Below, in pieces: positions 1 to 13,378 of a stretch of DNA of 64,000 bases (position 1 is the first letter of the stretch; each line of letters starts with the position of its first letter). The DNA lies in NCBI GenBank assembly GCA_030068145.1, contig JAPJBO010000411.1, positions 124,001-188,000 of the forward strand, in the 5' to 3' direction. A model generated the notes under the pieces. The model was not told where the DNA came from. It ran no database searches and saw nothing but the letters and a program-made list of their open reading frames with translations. Source of the stretch: Diplonema papillatum. Lineage: Eukaryota; Euglenozoa; Diplonemea; Diplonemida; Diplonemidae. The position numbers were made by a program, and so were the translations under genes.

Positions 1-39
1 AAGCAAATTTAAGCAAAGTCGGCTTTGCTTGCCAAGTAT

Positions 40-430
40 GACTAGTAGTCAAGGCCGCCGCACAGCCAGGTGTCGCCAAGTCCAGTAGCTACCTAGCGAC
101 GCTATTTTTTTTTTTTTTTTTTTTAGCCACATGCAATGTGTGAGGAAACTGAACCGCTCAAGTAGGACCTTCTGATCATGATCATTTGCCAAATTTGCCA
201 CCTGAAACCACGTCCAGGATTTGGGCTCAGGGTAGTTTCCCTTTCTACTTTCTCCTACTCTCGCGGTGTACGGTTTTTGCCGTCGCACATAAGGGGAAAG
301 ATTTTTTCCCCCTCGAACCTTAAGCGCCCACATGTGGACCACACGTTTTTTTCTCTGAGCCGAAAACGGAGCGTCAGCCCTGGTTATGCGCGCCGGAATC
401 CGACCCGTTTTTTCTCTTCAATTTAACCCT
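40..430 (+). repeat. Dispersed repeat A with flanking repeat pieces
   Basis: Positions 121-279 are a copy of a roughly 160-170 bp dispersed repeat (here called A) that starts with AGCCACATGCAATG and ends near CTCTCGCGGTGTACGG. Other copies lie at 16751-16924, 18105-18257, 42213-42330 and, inverted, 60817-61150. Positions 40-115 recur at about 18640-18695, and 300-380 recur at 19640-19718. The block sits just upstream of a splice acceptor at 437-438, so it is probably inside an intron. Confidence 0.75.
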
Positions 431-438
431 TCTCCCAG

Positions 439-537
439 GGAACGGTGTTCTACCACCAAGCGAATTCGCGGTTGTTCGGCCAGTACTATTTCGGCACCGG
501 CGAGCTGAACATGGACCTGTGCTTCATGATGCCCTGA
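439..537 (+). CDS. Last exon of an unidentified gene (5' part outside window)
   Basis: A pyrimidine-rich tract ending TTCTCCCAG at 438 is followed by an open frame of 32 codons ending in TGA at 535-537. The translation starts GTVFYHQANSRLFG and ends MDLCFMMP. It has coding-like composition and no repeat character. I read it as a 3'-terminal exon entered in phase 0, with earlier exons beyond the left edge. Repeat A sits in the presumed intron, as it does in the Hrd1-like gene. I do not recognise the family. The exon is short, so the splice reading is an inference. Confidence 0.45.
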   Translation, partial: GTVFYHQANSRLFGQYYFGTGELNMDLCFMMP

Positions 538-932
538 CGAGGTAACCGCCAATCAGCCCACGGTAATCAGCCCGCGGTGGGTTTGCAAGACTTGATTAGC
601 TAGCTGAGGAGCATTCGGAACGGCAGCAGGACACCACGTCGAAGGTTCGATCAAATGAAGGCAGCAGGTGGACTTCTTCCAAGCACGCTCTTGCAGTTGT
701 CCCTCCCATCTTTTCCCGTGGTACGCGGCCACGCAAATCCTTCGACAGCAATGGCTTTCCAGCAAGTTGTCTCAGCAGAAGGGAGTTTGCATGATCGCGA
801 GGCTTTTACGTCTGTGGGTCGACCTACCGACTGATGCAGGCCATCGCTACAGATCTTCTGCATTCCAAGCCTCAAACGATCTCGGCACACCGTGGGTTAT
901 CACGGAGGCGATGGACCGGCTTGGTATGATTC

Positions 933-991
<59 letters not shown>

Positions 992-2560
992 ACAGCAGAC
1001 GATGGTCGCCCCCCCGGATCCTAAAGCAAGCGAACTTCACTCTAAAAGAAGGATCCGTTTGGAAAAGGAATCCTCGCCCCGTCTCTCCATGCCGTAGATT
1101 CTCGGGTTCTGGTTCTGGTCCCGCCGGGGGTCACTCGTCCGAAGATTGCTACCTCCCGACCCATAACGAACTGCAACTTATGGCTTCTCTCCTCGAAGTA
1201 CTTGTTCTTTGCTTTCGCTTGCCCCGCCTAACCCACTCACTTGCTTGCTGGCGTCTCGAGGCACCACGGAATTGTTTCGAGCACACGAAAACCCATCGGC
1301 ATGCTTGGTTCTTGCGTTGGAGATGCGTTCAAATCTTAATCAGAAGCTGAAGTTCCCCATCAAGCCGCCGCCGTAGGCCGACAGCGGTCGGGTCGCGAAT
1401 AGCGAATCGCGAATCGCGAACAAGCACAGTGGCGGAAAGATGCGAAGAACTTTGAAAAGAGGGTTAAAAAGTCCCTGAAACCGATGAGTGTAAGAGTTGG
1501 AGATGCGTTCAAAATCTTAATCATTGCTCCTTCGCTGGGGTTTACGGTTGAGACGTCTGGACCTATTCGGATTGTCCAAGCTTCTGGCTGCCTCAGTTTT
1601 GCTCGGATCGAAAATCTTGATCATTGCTCCTTCGCTGGGGTTTACGGTTGAGACGTCTGGACCTATTCGGATTGTCCAAGCTTCTGGCTGCCTCAGTTTT
1701 GCTCGGATCGACCAGGATAGGAATGAGTTGAGGAGGTGAACCGCGGCATCGTCAGCGAAGGGTAAGTGTCGGCGTCTTCGGACAACGTCCTTGCTCCCGC
1801 TGGCCTGACGTGGTTAAACGCTCGCAGGCTCGTGTCAGACACAGCGATCTTCTACTACCCGTCTTGCAACACGGACCAAGGAGTCTAACACGTGTGCGAG
1901 GTTTAGGGTGTCAAACCTGGAAGGGAGATGTGCCAATCCTTGAGGTTAAACGCTCGCAGGCTCGTGTCAGACACAGCGATCTTTCTACCACCGACGAGTG
2001 CGTTCGGCCCAGGCTTTCCGTGCCCCACCTATGGGGTCTGCCCTTCAAGTTCTCCATGCTGGAGCAACAGTTCTTCGCCGTAAACTGTATGCGTCAGCAG
2101 CCGAAGCGTTCTTCTTTCTCGTTGTGAATACCATAGGGAAGAGAGGGGGGAAAATCGGGGGGTGGTGGGCAGGGGTATTATGTACCCCTGCTCCTTTCCC
2201 CGTTATGTTTTTTTGCGTTCTTTGTTTTTCTTCCCCCCTCCTCCCGCCTCTCTCTCTCGACTGACTGTTTGTGCTTTTTGTTCTTTTTTCTTTTCGAGAT
2301 GTTGCAATCATGCAAGCAGGGCCCGAGCTTTACCTGGCGAGGTTTTGGCCAAACTCGGTCAATGTCGGTCAGCAGTGGTAGTCTAAAATTAGCAAGCAAC
2401 GTCACCAGTAACGCGCCTGGGAACTTCAGCTGCACACGCTGCTTTGTTCACGGTGCATCAACCCGTCTCAGACCGCAAGGCGCCCTGTCACAGTGCTTCA
2501 TGCAGAAGTGTGGCTTCGGAGCGCCGGTTCTGCCTGCCGACACACTCCCAACCCATAGAT
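538..2560. other. Intergenic stretch with a triplet run and short direct repeats
   Basis: No recognisable gene. It holds a (TGC)n run at 934-991; a 100-bp direct repeat (about 1520-1619 and 1620-1715); a short repeat around GGAGATGCGTTCAAA at 1318 and 1498; a repeat around GGTTAAACGCTCGCAGG at 1809 and 1947; and a small inverted repeat around 2173-2190. Positions 836-874 carry one copy of the dispersed motif related to GATTATCGCCACAGATTC. Several open frames cross it, but all are driven by the triplet run or by repeats. Confidence 0.6.
934..991 (+). repeat. (TGC)n microsatellite
   Basis: About 19 uninterrupted TGC units. Depending on frame it would read as poly-Ala, poly-Cys or poly-Leu. No flanking coding signal supports translation. 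Confidence 0.9.
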
Positions 2561-3312
2561 ATTCTCATTTATTTTACATCATACGGGGGACAATCTCGGG
2601 ACAAACCCGGGAAACCTCCGGATGGATCACACCATTATAGGCAAAGTCAACTTACTCAGGAAACCGTAGGTGGGGAAGGGGACACCCTCCCAACCCCCGC
2701 AAACCCCCCACCTCACTGGTTGTTCTCATAGCACGAAAGAAGTTCAGTCTAGTAGAACTTTAAGTACACTACCACCTCCTCAGACCCCCTCCCAGACCGC
2801 GTGCTTACGCGCCCTGATTTCTATGCTCGAATGCGACGCGTGACACCCAGCTGCCCGCTGTGCCATGACACGGTCTTCCGCCCTGTGGTCCTGCCGTGCG
2901 GGCACGTTTTCTGCAAGGAATGCGTCGTCGCCCTCGACGAGCACGGCGCAGAGCGTCGCGAAGTGCCCGGTCTGCCGGCGGGTGCTGGAGCACCAAGAGA
3001 AACGCACGACAAAGCAATCCAACTAAATTTATTCATCATATATTATGGGGGACAATCCCGGGGCAAACTGGGGACAATCTTGGGACAAACCCGGGAAACC
3101 TCCGGATGGATCACACCATTATAGGCAAAGTCAACTCACTCAGGAAACCGTAGGTGGGGAAGGGGACACACTCCCAACCCCCGCAAACCCCCCACCTCAC
3201 TCGTTGTTCTCATAGCACGAAAGAAGCTCAGTCTAGTAGTAGTAGAACTTTAAGTACACTACCACCTCCTCAGACCCCCTCCCAGACCGCGTGCTTACGC
3301 GCCCTGATTTCT

Positions 3313-3329
<17 letters not shown>
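2560..3329 (+). repeat. About 470-bp tandem duplication upstream of the RING-LON gene
   Basis: The segment from the GGGACAATC-rich leader through GGATGGATCACACC, CACCTCACTCGTTG and the first RING codons occurs twice, at about 2584-2990 and again from about 3049 into the intact gene at 3329. The duplicated unit therefore contains the gene's presumed 5' flank plus the start of its coding sequence. Confidence 0.8.
2823..2999 (+). pseudogene. Truncated, broken copy of the RING exon of the RING-LON gene
   Basis: It begins with the same ATGCTCGAATGCGACG as the intact gene at 3313. A small insertion right after this creates TGA as the sixth codon. The zinc-ligand codons that follow (CPLC, CGHVF) are otherwise preserved. 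Similarity stops near 2990, in the last cysteine pair of the RING, before any LON sequence. It cannot make a RING domain from this start. It is the first example here of a truncated 5' copy sitting directly upstream of the complete gene. Confidence 0.75.
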
Positions 3330-5712
<2,383 letters not shown>

Positions 5713-5730
5713 GCCCCACGGCTGGCCTCC

Positions 5731-7735
5731 AGGTCATGGGAAGAGCGATGCGCCGTAGTTTGTTGCACCCTCATAAACTCGGCAGCTCACCTCGAAACCT
5801 ACAATTTGTCCTCCAAAGGTTCTTCCGCAGCCTCGGGCTGAAGAGGAGATCGACACCTGTTGGCCTCCAGGTCATCCGAAGGGCGATACGCCGCGGCCTG
5901 CCGCGCCAAGCTCGATAACGTACCTCGAAACCTACAATTCGTCCTTCAAAGGAACCCTGCGACGCGCCTTGTCTCGGAGTGGCGCGCTGGCGAGCTACGC
6001 CCCCATCATGCTTGTCCTGCTGTTCCTGCACTACGGCTGGGCCGGGGCTGAGGAGGAGATAGCCACGGTTTGAGCCCCATGGCTGGCCTCCAGGTCATGG
6101 GAAGATTCCGCGAAATACTTTGCCACGCAGGTGCCTGGATCTTGAGACCCAACCCTTTGGTGCTTGCAGCGAGCACGCTTCCATCGTGCTTGTCCTGCTG
6201 TTCCTGCACTACCTCGTGCAACTACAATTCGTGCTTCAAAGGAACTTCCGCATCCTGCTTGTCCTGTTGTGCCCCGCAGTACCTGGATCGGGCTGAGGAG
6301 GAGATAGACACGGTTTGAGCCCCATGGCTGGCCTCCAGTTCATGGGAAGATTCCACGAAATACTTTGCCACGCAAGTGCCTGGATCTTGAGACCCAACCC
6401 TTTGGTGCTTGCAGCGGATACGCTGCTGATGCGCTTCTCTGAAGGCGACGAGGGGCGGCGGCCCAGAGTGGCCCGCTTGTGCACAGCTTCCCTCGGCTTG
6501 CCGTGTGACAATTTCTTTCGGTGCATGGCTTAAAAAAGTGGCACGCGCGATGCGCCGTAGTTTGTCGCCCTCATAAACTCGGCAGCTCACCGCAAAAACT
6601 ACATTTCGTCCTTCCAAGAAACTTCCCCATCCTGCTTGTCCTGCTGTGCCCCGCACTACCTCGTGCACGGTTGGATCGGGCTGAGGAGGCGATCGACACC
6701 TGTTGGCCTCCAAGTCATCCGAAGAGCGGTCCATCGTAGCTTGTCGGCCCTCATTAGCTCGACAACTTACCTTTCGAAACCTACAATTCGTCCTTCAAAC
6801 AAAAAGGAGGAAATAAGGGTGCCGCCGCCATACCGGTGCGATCAGCGCCTTCAGACCAGCGATGGAGCTTGGCTATTCAATTGGGTCAGGTACTACTGTA
6901 TACAAACGGTTTGCAGTCGTACTGTGCTGGGGGAAAAGACCGGGAAATAGGCGATCGTTCCTTTGGCAGATTGACTTTTACCAAAACATGAAATGTTGGA
7001 GGAAATGAGAACGATGTTTGCGGCGCGCTTTGTCTCGAAGTGGCACGCTGGCGAGCACGCTCCCATCCTGCTTGTCCTGTTGTGCCCCGCACTACCTCGT
7101 GCACGGTTGGATCGGGCTGAGGAGGAGATAGACACGGGTTGAGCCCCATGGCTGGCTAGGTCATGGGAAGAGCGATGCGCCGTAGTTTGTCGCACCCTCA
7201 TAAACTCGGCAGCTCACCTCGAAACCTACATTTTGTCCTGTGGAACTTCGCCATCCCGCTTGTCCTGCTGTGCCCCGCACTACGCACGGTTGGATCGGGC
7301 TGAGGAGGCGATCGACACCTGTTGGCCTCCAAGTCATCCGAAGAGCGGTCCATCGTAGCTTGTCGGCCCTCATAAGCTCGACAACTTACCTTTCGAAACC
7401 TACAATTTGTCCTTCAAACGATCCTTGCGGCGCGCCTTGTCTCGGAGTAGCGCGCTGGCGAGCTACGTCCCCAGCTTGTCCAGCTGTACCTGTGCGTGCA
7501 CGACTGGGTCAGGGCTGAGGAGGTCGACACGGTTTGAGCCCCATGGCTGGCCTCTAGGTCATCCGAACATCGTAGCTTGTCGCGCACTTATAAGCTCCAC
7601 AACTTACCTCGAAAACCTACAATTTCGTCCTTCAAACGATCTTTGCGGCGCGTCTTGTCTCGGAGTAGCGCGCTGGCTCGAGCTACTCTCCTGCACTACC
7701 TCGTGCACGACTGGGTAGGTTCGGAGGGAACAGAA
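5731..7735 (+). pseudogene. About ten decaying copies of the RING-LON gene's 3' end
   Basis: Downstream of the stop codon the last 150-220 bp of the gene recur with indels: the ACCTCGAAACCTACAA codons, the RRALSRSSALASYAP stretch, the hydrophobic tail, GAGGAGATAGACACGG and the post-stop GGCTGGCCTCCAGG. Copies begin near 5731, 5861, 6081, 6326, 6690, 7040, 7150, 7320 and 7550. Most are out of frame or internally deleted. 6790-7020 is unrelated filler. No independent gene is visible. Confidence 0.8.
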
Positions 7736-8344
7736 AGAGTGCCAACACACTACTCTTTCCACGCAGTATAGTTAGATCACAATATCCAACTGCTCACGAA
7801 AAGGTGTCACGGGATAAAGCCGGCAGTCGCTGCTCAGCTACATCACGTGGGCGGCCCTGAGGTTGCCCCCCTCAGGTGACACCGCTGAACTACGTTTTTA
7901 ACCATTCTTCTCTCCCCGCCAACGAATTCCTGACCTCGTTCGGTTGGTTGCTCCCGTACAGGCGGATTCGCCTTGCAACTTGCTTCGCTCGAATACCTTG
8001 CTCGAGAAGGACGACTGCAGGCATCAGGATACTGGTACTGGGGCGCACCGGCGCCAGCTTTTTTGCTGACGAATTGGGCACAAAGTCAAAGTGTGCGAAT
8101 ATGGCTACACCCCTTTCCCAGCCTCATCGTCAACCGAAGACCCTAAAACATGGAACCTTTCCACCAGCTGCGACTCAACTATTTCTGGGGTGACAAAAAT
8201 GTGCCACGCACCCGCATCGCGAGTGCATGCCGTGGACAACCTAAAAAAGAAGCTCCTCTTGCGGGTTTAGGTCCGGGTTCAGATTGAAGGTGCTGTGAGG
8301 CTGGCGCTCTCGGGTGCTACCCGCGGCTCCTGATTTCTTCCAGG
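7736..8344. other. Intergenic, no recognisable gene
   Basis: A short imperfect inverted repeat runs from GGTGTCAC at 7802 to GTGACACC at 7875. The stretch at 8096-8165 recurs in altered form near 23200. No open frame here has convincing coding character. Confidence 0.5.
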
Positions 8345-8885
8345 CCTTCTTGCATGTTGTGCCCGCCATGAAGTGTCAGCTGGGAACTGTTACGAACAAG
8401 AGGAATCCAACTGGTTAATTCAGCCGCGGCATTTCGCTTCATCACAGCGGTGGCGAGTGGAATGTGACTTCTGCCCAGTGCCCCGAATGTCAACGCTGAG
8501 ATATCAGGTCAAGCGCGGGTGAACGGCTAGCCAAATGCCTCGTCTTCTGATTAAAGACGACGCGCATGAATGGACCAGTGAGATTCCTTCTGTCCCCACC
8601 TAGTATCTGGCGAAACAGCAGTCAAGGGGACGGACTTGAAACTGTCAGCGGGGAAAGAAGCCTCTGTTGAGGCCGCAACGAGGAAACACCACTACTCTTG
8701 TTGTCGCTTTACTTATCCAATGATGGGAAGACGGCAGCAGCTTCGGGCACGAAAAAGAAGCCTTGCCGAGTTTGACTCTAGTCGGACTTCGTGCAGTGAC
8801 ACGAGAGGTGTAGAAAAAGTGGGAGGCCGCAACGAGGACGTACCACTACTCTTGTTGTCGCTTTACTTACCCAATGCTGGGAAGA
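8345..8885 (+). rRNA. Degenerate large-subunit (28S) rRNA fragment
   Basis: Reading along the plus strand, conserved nuclear LSU rRNA words occur in the right order: GAACTGTTACGAACAAG, TTCTGCCCAGTGC (8469), CAAGCGCGGGT (8511), TAGCCAAATGCCTCGTC (8528), GACGCGCATGAATGGA (8558), TCAGCGGGGAAAGAAG (8645), TTTGACTCTAGTC (8771), GAGAGGTGTAGAA (8803) and TACCACTACTCTTG (8840). Expected sequence after CGCGGGTGAACGGC is missing. About 80-90 bp near 8665-8750 is an inserted duplicate of 8822-8885. No full rRNA surrounds it, so I read it as a pseudogene fragment. The identification is from recalled rRNA sequence, not a search. Confidence 0.8.
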
Positions 8886-9348
8886 CGGCAGTAGCTACCC
8901 CTGTGGGGTTAGGGTCTTCGGATCCGTAGCTTATCCGTTTCCAGCGACAAACGGGCTTCGGCTCGCGAATCCTCCGTTGGAGAATGCCCGGCAGCCGCTA
9001 AAGGCTGCTATTCCTGGTTTCAGGCGGGTGCGTCTTTTTCGTTTCTCACGCCCCCCTTCCCTTTTTTGCTGAAGCCGGTCCCCCAGTCTTTCCGAACTGA
9101 AAAGCATCCCTTCTGCTTGCGCGCCTGGGTCCCTTATGCTTTCCTGAAGAAGTAGCCTCTCACGTCTTTTTCCTGGTCCTTCCGCTTAGTCCGCGTAGTC
9201 CACCTTGAGCAAATCGAGGGCGCCCACGACGGTGACCCGCGGCATCGTCAGCAAAGGGTAAGTGTCGACGTCTTCGGACAACAATGCATTGTTGGTAGTA
9301 CGTGCGCTCGGCTAAAGGCCGGCGCGGGGCGAGGCTGGAGGCAGCAGT
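8886..9348. other. Intergenic with a possible lone short exon
   Basis: No clear gene. At about 9211-9258 a short frame reads KSRAPTTVTRGIVSKG and runs into a strong donor-like GGGTAAGTG. A related tail (NRGIVSEG, then the same donor) occurs at 1738-1768, so this is either a duplicated exon end or a repeat. The TVTxGIVS wording resembles HtrA-type proteases but is far too short to assign. Confidence 0.3.
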
Positions 9349-9640
9349 TAAAGTTCGGGAAACAGTAAAGTTCGGGCGAAGCTAAGTTCGGGAGAAGCAA
9401 AGCAAAGTTCGGGTGAAGCAAAGTTCTGGTGAAGCTAAGTTCGGGCGAAGCTAAGTTCGGGCGAAACAAAGTTCGGGCGAAACAAAGTTCGGGCGAAGCT
9501 AAGTTCTGGTGAAGCAAAGTTCGGGCGAAGCAAAGAAGCAAAGTTCGGCGAAGCTAAGTTCTGGGCGAAACAAAGTCCGGGCGAAGCTAAGTTCGTGGGC
9601 GAAGCAAAGTTCGGGTTCTGGTGATGCTGAGTTTGACGTG
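9349..9640. repeat. 16-bp minisatellite
   Basis: About 18 degenerate copies of a 16-bp unit around AAGTTCGGGCGAAGCT. Because 16 is not a multiple of three, the open frames on both strands cycle through the same 16-residue translation and are not evidence of coding. Confidence 0.9.
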
Positions 9641-9884
9641 TGGCAGCAAGTTTGGCCTGTGATGGCAAGTTCGGCGCCAGTACCCGGAGGGGGAGACCCA
9701 GGCATCTTGTTAAGAACCATCCATCCATCCATCAGCCGGCTGACCCCCCCCCCCCCCCCCCCCCTCAGGCTATTTTCACTGTGGAGGGGGGAGATGCTAC
9801 CTGTCACACTCTAAGGTGGTCACCACGGTGGGCGGTCAGAAAAAAAAAAGAGACAAAACCATATCGGAAGCACTTAAGTGGGGA

Positions 9885-9956
9885 AAATATTTATCGGAAC
9901 GTTTCCGATAAATATTTTTTTGTTTCCGATAAATATTTTTTGTTTCCGATAAATTG
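9885..9956 (+). repeat. GTTTCCGATAAATATTTT satellite, array 1
   Basis: About three units of a 21-23 bp AT-rich repeat, preceded by an inverted half-unit. Confidence 0.85.
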
Positions 9957-9992
9957 AGCCAATTCACCTAGCCCCCCTGAAAGTGACTTTAG

Positions 9993-10062
9993 CTCGATTA
10001 CGCGTCGATTACACTCGATTACACTCGATTACGCTCGATTACGCTCGATTACACTCGATCAA
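9993..10062 (+). repeat. Decamer array CTCGATTACA/G
   Basis: About seven tandem copies of a 10-bp unit. The same decamer array, in the same orientation, lies at 12178-12240. Confidence 0.85.
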
Positions 10063-10820
10063 CATTTGGGTGAATTGGGGGGGTACTGCAGTAATTGATT
10101 AAAGGCGTGACACTCAGCCAATCTTGATAGGCCGGTTCAACGGGCCCACTAACGCACCTTCTTCCGGGGCTAAAAAGGTGCTGATGACAGGATATTGAAA
10201 TTGGAATAAAAACAAGAATATTAGTCTGAAAAAATGACCGCGACAGGCAGTGTAGCTGGAGACCAGGAAGCTCGGGCTGACTCACGGAAGCAGGTTGTCG
10301 AGTGCGTACGGGCTCGGGTACCACTATCTCGCATTAGCTCGTCTTCTTGTTGCGTTAGTATAGTCCTTTGACAGAGTGAGCCGGTGCCTCTCATCTCACC
10401 TTTAAAACACGGCTGAGTCACGCATGCTCTTGACAGACGCTAGCGTCCGACATTTCGCACGCGCGTCGCAGTCGTTGGGTGGTATTGACAAGGGGTTTCA
10501 TCGGACACTCGGATGAGCTTCGTTACTTCACTGCCGCAGGCCCCCTTGGCTGCCTTCGAGTTGCGTTTCCGCGTTGGTGTTGTTGCTTCGCTTTTGGACT
10601 CCTTCTTCGACTTCGCACGGTCCCAACGTCCTGGTCTGCCCTTGGTGCACGTCTTGCGCTCAGTCTGCGCAGTTCGTCTCTCCTGCTTGACTCCGTGATT
10701 CCATCGAGCCTGCTTGCGCTCCCATCCCGACGGGTAATGCGTCTGCGGTCGAAAACTGCCATTCAGTGTTGCAGCTTTGCGGAGCCCAGCCTGCGGTACG
10801 GCTCGCACCTTGTCGCCGGC

Positions 10821-11288
10821 CTACTTCGCCGTCTGCTCTCGTGCGGCGGCTTCGTAGGCGCGCATCACAGCTTCAAACGCCTGCTGGTTTGCTATTTGTG
10901 GTCTCTTGTTGAGTCCGGCCATGTTCCCGCCTCCGAGAGACGTCAGGACGTTGACTTGCATCTCAAGCGCCGGGTGAATCGGCGTCTGCACGATACTCGT
11001 CAGCCGTCGCATCGCGCTCTTCATCGCGTACGATTTCGCGGTCGCCGAGTCCCGATACTCGGCTGTCGCTCGTCTCTGAACCTCATCCATCGCGTGATTC
11101 GATAGAGCATCGGCGTCTTCTTGTTGCGTCAGTGGGGAGTCATTTGCATGCAAATGAGTACCACAATAGCTCGCATATATTAAATTTAGCGCAGTTAGTA
11201 CTTGAGCCTTTAGGCATTCCGTGCGGGCCAGTTCCAGGCGATAGGGTGTTCGCCGAGCGCTCGGTAGGCACCTTGTCCTCGGTGACAT
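10821..11288 (-). CDS. Hypothetical protein, C-terminal exon or small gene
   Basis: A 155-codon frame from an ATG at 11288 to the stop at 10821. The first 25 residues are Arg/Pro-rich and unconvincing. The rest (about ARTECLKAQVLTALNLIYAS through AFEAVMRAYEAAAREQTAK) is helical, charged and coding-like, with no repeats. It lies inside the inverted-repeat-bounded segment and is divergent from the plus-strand frame starting at 11287. It might be a gene of that element, or an exon of a longer gene. I do not recognise the family. The alternative is a chance frame. Confidence 0.35.
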   Translation of the reverse strand: MSPRTRCLPSARRTPYRLELARTECLKAQVLTALNLIYASYCGTHLHANDSPLTQQEDADALSNHAMDEVQRRATAEYRDSATAKSYAMKSAMRRLTSIVQTPIHPALEMQVNVLTSLGGGNMAGLNKRPQIANQQAFEAVMRAYEAAAREQTAK

Positions 11289-11608
11289 GGAGTTTCTGCT
11301 CCGGCTTGGGGGTGGTGACTTCGTCATTGCCGGGGATGCAGGAGAGCTTCCGGGGAGCAAAGATATCCTCTGCCTGACGTTCTCGTACCTGGACACGATG
11401 GAGCAGAGATGGAGGATGCGGCTTGTGTTTGCAGCACTTGTGTGGCAGAAGGATCCAGCAACGACAACCAAGTATCTCCAGTACGTGCTGGATTACTTTC
11501 AGAAGCTGCAAGAGTCGCTCCTTGCCTTGGGGTTCGATCTCCCTGGCGATGCACTGCTCCCAAGGATGAAAAAGATGGTTACAGACAGAGGCCTCTTCAC
11601 GACGGCTA
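11287..11608 (+). CDS. Hypothetical exon with amphipathic helical sequence
   Basis: Frame from ATG 11287. The segment from about DTMEQRWRMRLVFAALVW to FDLPGDALLPRMKKMV looks like genuine helical protein. A donor-like CTAGTGAGTG at 11606-11615 would end the exon. Beyond it the frame loses coding character and runs into a perfect hairpin at 11684-11729. It overlaps the minus-strand frame by only two bases, at a shared CATG. Family unknown. A next exon was not found. Confidence 0.35.
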
Positions 11609-11683
11609 GTGAGTGTACGCCTGTGGGGCCGTTGACGAGGTCATCATGGAGCCCGTGCATCGCCTGCACCTTGCTGACAAAAA

Positions 11684-11729
11684 TGTCTGGCTACCGACCT
11701 TCCTTTCAAGGAAGGTCGGTCGCCAGACA
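11684..11729. repeat. Hairpin-forming inverted repeat
   Basis: TGTCTGGC, two mismatched bases, CCGACCTTCCTT, then the complementary arm AAGGAAGGTCGG..GCCAGACA. It forms a 20-bp stem with one internal loop. Function unknown. Confidence 0.8.
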
Positions 11730-12115
11730 AGGACCTTTGCGATCACTTAGCGCTTCTTCATCATTCATCATCCCGTCTTGCTAGGCTGCTCACAGTCGCT
11801 CGAAGATCTTTCTGTCCCTTTTCGCCACCAACCCGCCTGCAGTCCCCGTGCTTGCTGCCATGATTTAGAACATCTTCATCTCGAGAGCTTCCGGTCTCAT
11901 ATGCACATCGCCCACTTGCCTGCGGTTTCCGTCCCTCGTATGCTTATGCTTGGCACGTCTTGGGCCAGACAGTGGTCAACATGGTCGCCCATGGGCCAGT
12001 CAGGGGTCCACCAGTGGTCGAACCCAAAATACTAGTGTCAATCTCGATCACACTCTACAACGCTCTACTACACTCTACTACACTCTATTACGCTATCTCT
12101 GTCTGTGTATATCTA

Positions 12116-12154
12116 TCTGTGGCGATAATCTGCGATGCAGATTATCGCCACAGA
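12116..12154. repeat. Perfect 18-bp inverted repeat containing the dispersed GATTATCGCCACAG motif
   Basis: The arm TCTGTGGCGATAATCTGC is followed by a 3-base spacer and its exact complement. The right arm opens the dispersed motif that also occurs at 836, 23019 and 24345, and in every truncated SET-gene copy. Confidence 0.85.
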
Positions 12155-12177
12155 TTCTTTGCATTCTAATCCAAACT

Positions 12178-12463
12178 ATTACGCTCGATTACACTCGATT
12201 ACACTCGATTACACTCGATTACGCTCGATTACACTCGATCAGGGGGTAGGTGAATTGGCTCATAAATATTTTTTTTTGTTTCCGATAAATATTTTTTTTG
12301 TTTCCGATAAATATTTTTTGTTTCCGATAAATATTTTTCTGTTTCCGATAAATATTTTTTTGTTTCCGATAAATATTTTTTTGTTTCCGATAAATATTTT
12401 TTTGTTTCCGATAAATATTTTTTTGTTTCCGATAAATATTTTTTGTTTCCGATAAATATTTTT
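12178..12463 (+). repeat. Decamer array followed by GTTTCCGATAAATATTTT satellite, array 2
   Basis: 12178-12240 is the CTCGATTACA-type decamer array. 12264-12463 holds about ten units of the 21-23 bp AT-rich satellite. It is followed at 12475-12492 by the perfect palindrome CTGGGGACTAGTCCCCAG. Confidence 0.9.
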
Positions 12464-12492
12464 GATACGGGTTCCTGGGGACTAGTCCCCAG

Positions 12493-13063
12493 TGCGAAAT
12501 GTGCCCAAGGGGAGTCCCATTGGGCAAGCAATTTCATTGGATTTTGCGAGGACCCTAAGTAATCCGGAGCCAGTGTGATAGACCTCTGTGATGTGGGCCG
12601 CTTCACTGCTCGTCTGCATGTGGACTGCTCTGTACCTGTGCCTTCTCCGCGCTTGCAGCTTTTCAAGCCGGCCACGCCTGCTTTCCCTTTTCTGTCTTTC
12701 GACCTCGGTGATCCCTCGCGGGCGTCCTGCTGTGCCATCTGAATCTCCTCGCCTTCCTTCCTGGTTTGCTTGGCACCCTCTGCTCGCGCAGCTTGCGGCG
12801 CGGGTCTCTTCAGAGCCGGTCGTCTTCGTGTGCGCTGTTCTGTCATCGCTTGCCTGTGTTGCTGATTTCTGCAACAAAGGCAGTTTTGGCCCGTGAAATG
12901 GGCTAGTCTTTATTGTGTGAGTGCTTTTGTCTCCAGGATTGAAATGAGGCTGACGCGGAAAATCCTACCGTCCGACATGGCACAAGTCAAGGGAAACAAA
13001 TATTTTACGGGAACTAGTATGCACGGCAGCCCCGATACTACTAAGCCCCGTTGGCATACTTAC
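12493..13063. other. Interior of the inverted-repeat segment, low-complexity minus-strand frames
   Basis: Two overlapping minus-strand frames rich in Arg, Lys, Gln and Ala cross 12500-12880. Neither contains a recognisable domain and I cannot choose between them. An AATAAA-like signal on the minus strand lies near 12915. Confidence 0.35.
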
Positions 13064-13112
13064 ACTCCATGGCTGCCTCGATGGCACCAAATCCGTAGTC
13101 GTGGTTAGACAT
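13064..13112 (-). CDS. Possible first exon of a minus-strand gene
   Basis: ATG at 13112 begins MSNHDYGFGAIEAAME and reaches a consensus donor, GAGTGTAAGTATG, with GT at 13063. Only 49 coding bases, so weak. The downstream exon would lie below 13060, where Arg/Lys-rich frames occur. Confidence 0.25.
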
Positions 13113-13378
13113 TTTCAGGTAGGAGGATGTTACCTGGTCAGGACCGCATGCAGTTTTGTCGTATTGGGGCCGCGTAGGACCCGGATGAAGTCGTTGCGAA
13201 TACACACAACAGATCAACGAAGGGTAGAACTGGGGAACATGCAGATCAGACGGAAGTAGAATGTGCAAACTTATCCTTTTCTTGACTTGCCGTTCTGAAA
13301 GCTGTTGAGGGGCCCCTACGTAGGTTCTCGCATGATTCGTTCGCCTTTGTAACACTATCCGTTTGTAGTAAGCTTTGC

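Noticed and set aside
9248-9807. Periodic Phe/Ala/Arg/Leu-rich minus-strand frames
   Set aside because: They come from the 16-bp minisatellite and the adjacent poly-C run.
12229-12877. Arg/Lys/Gln-rich minus-strand frames as a nucleic-acid-binding protein
   Set aside because: Two overlapping frames are equally plausible and both are low-complexity; part of one is satellite sequence.
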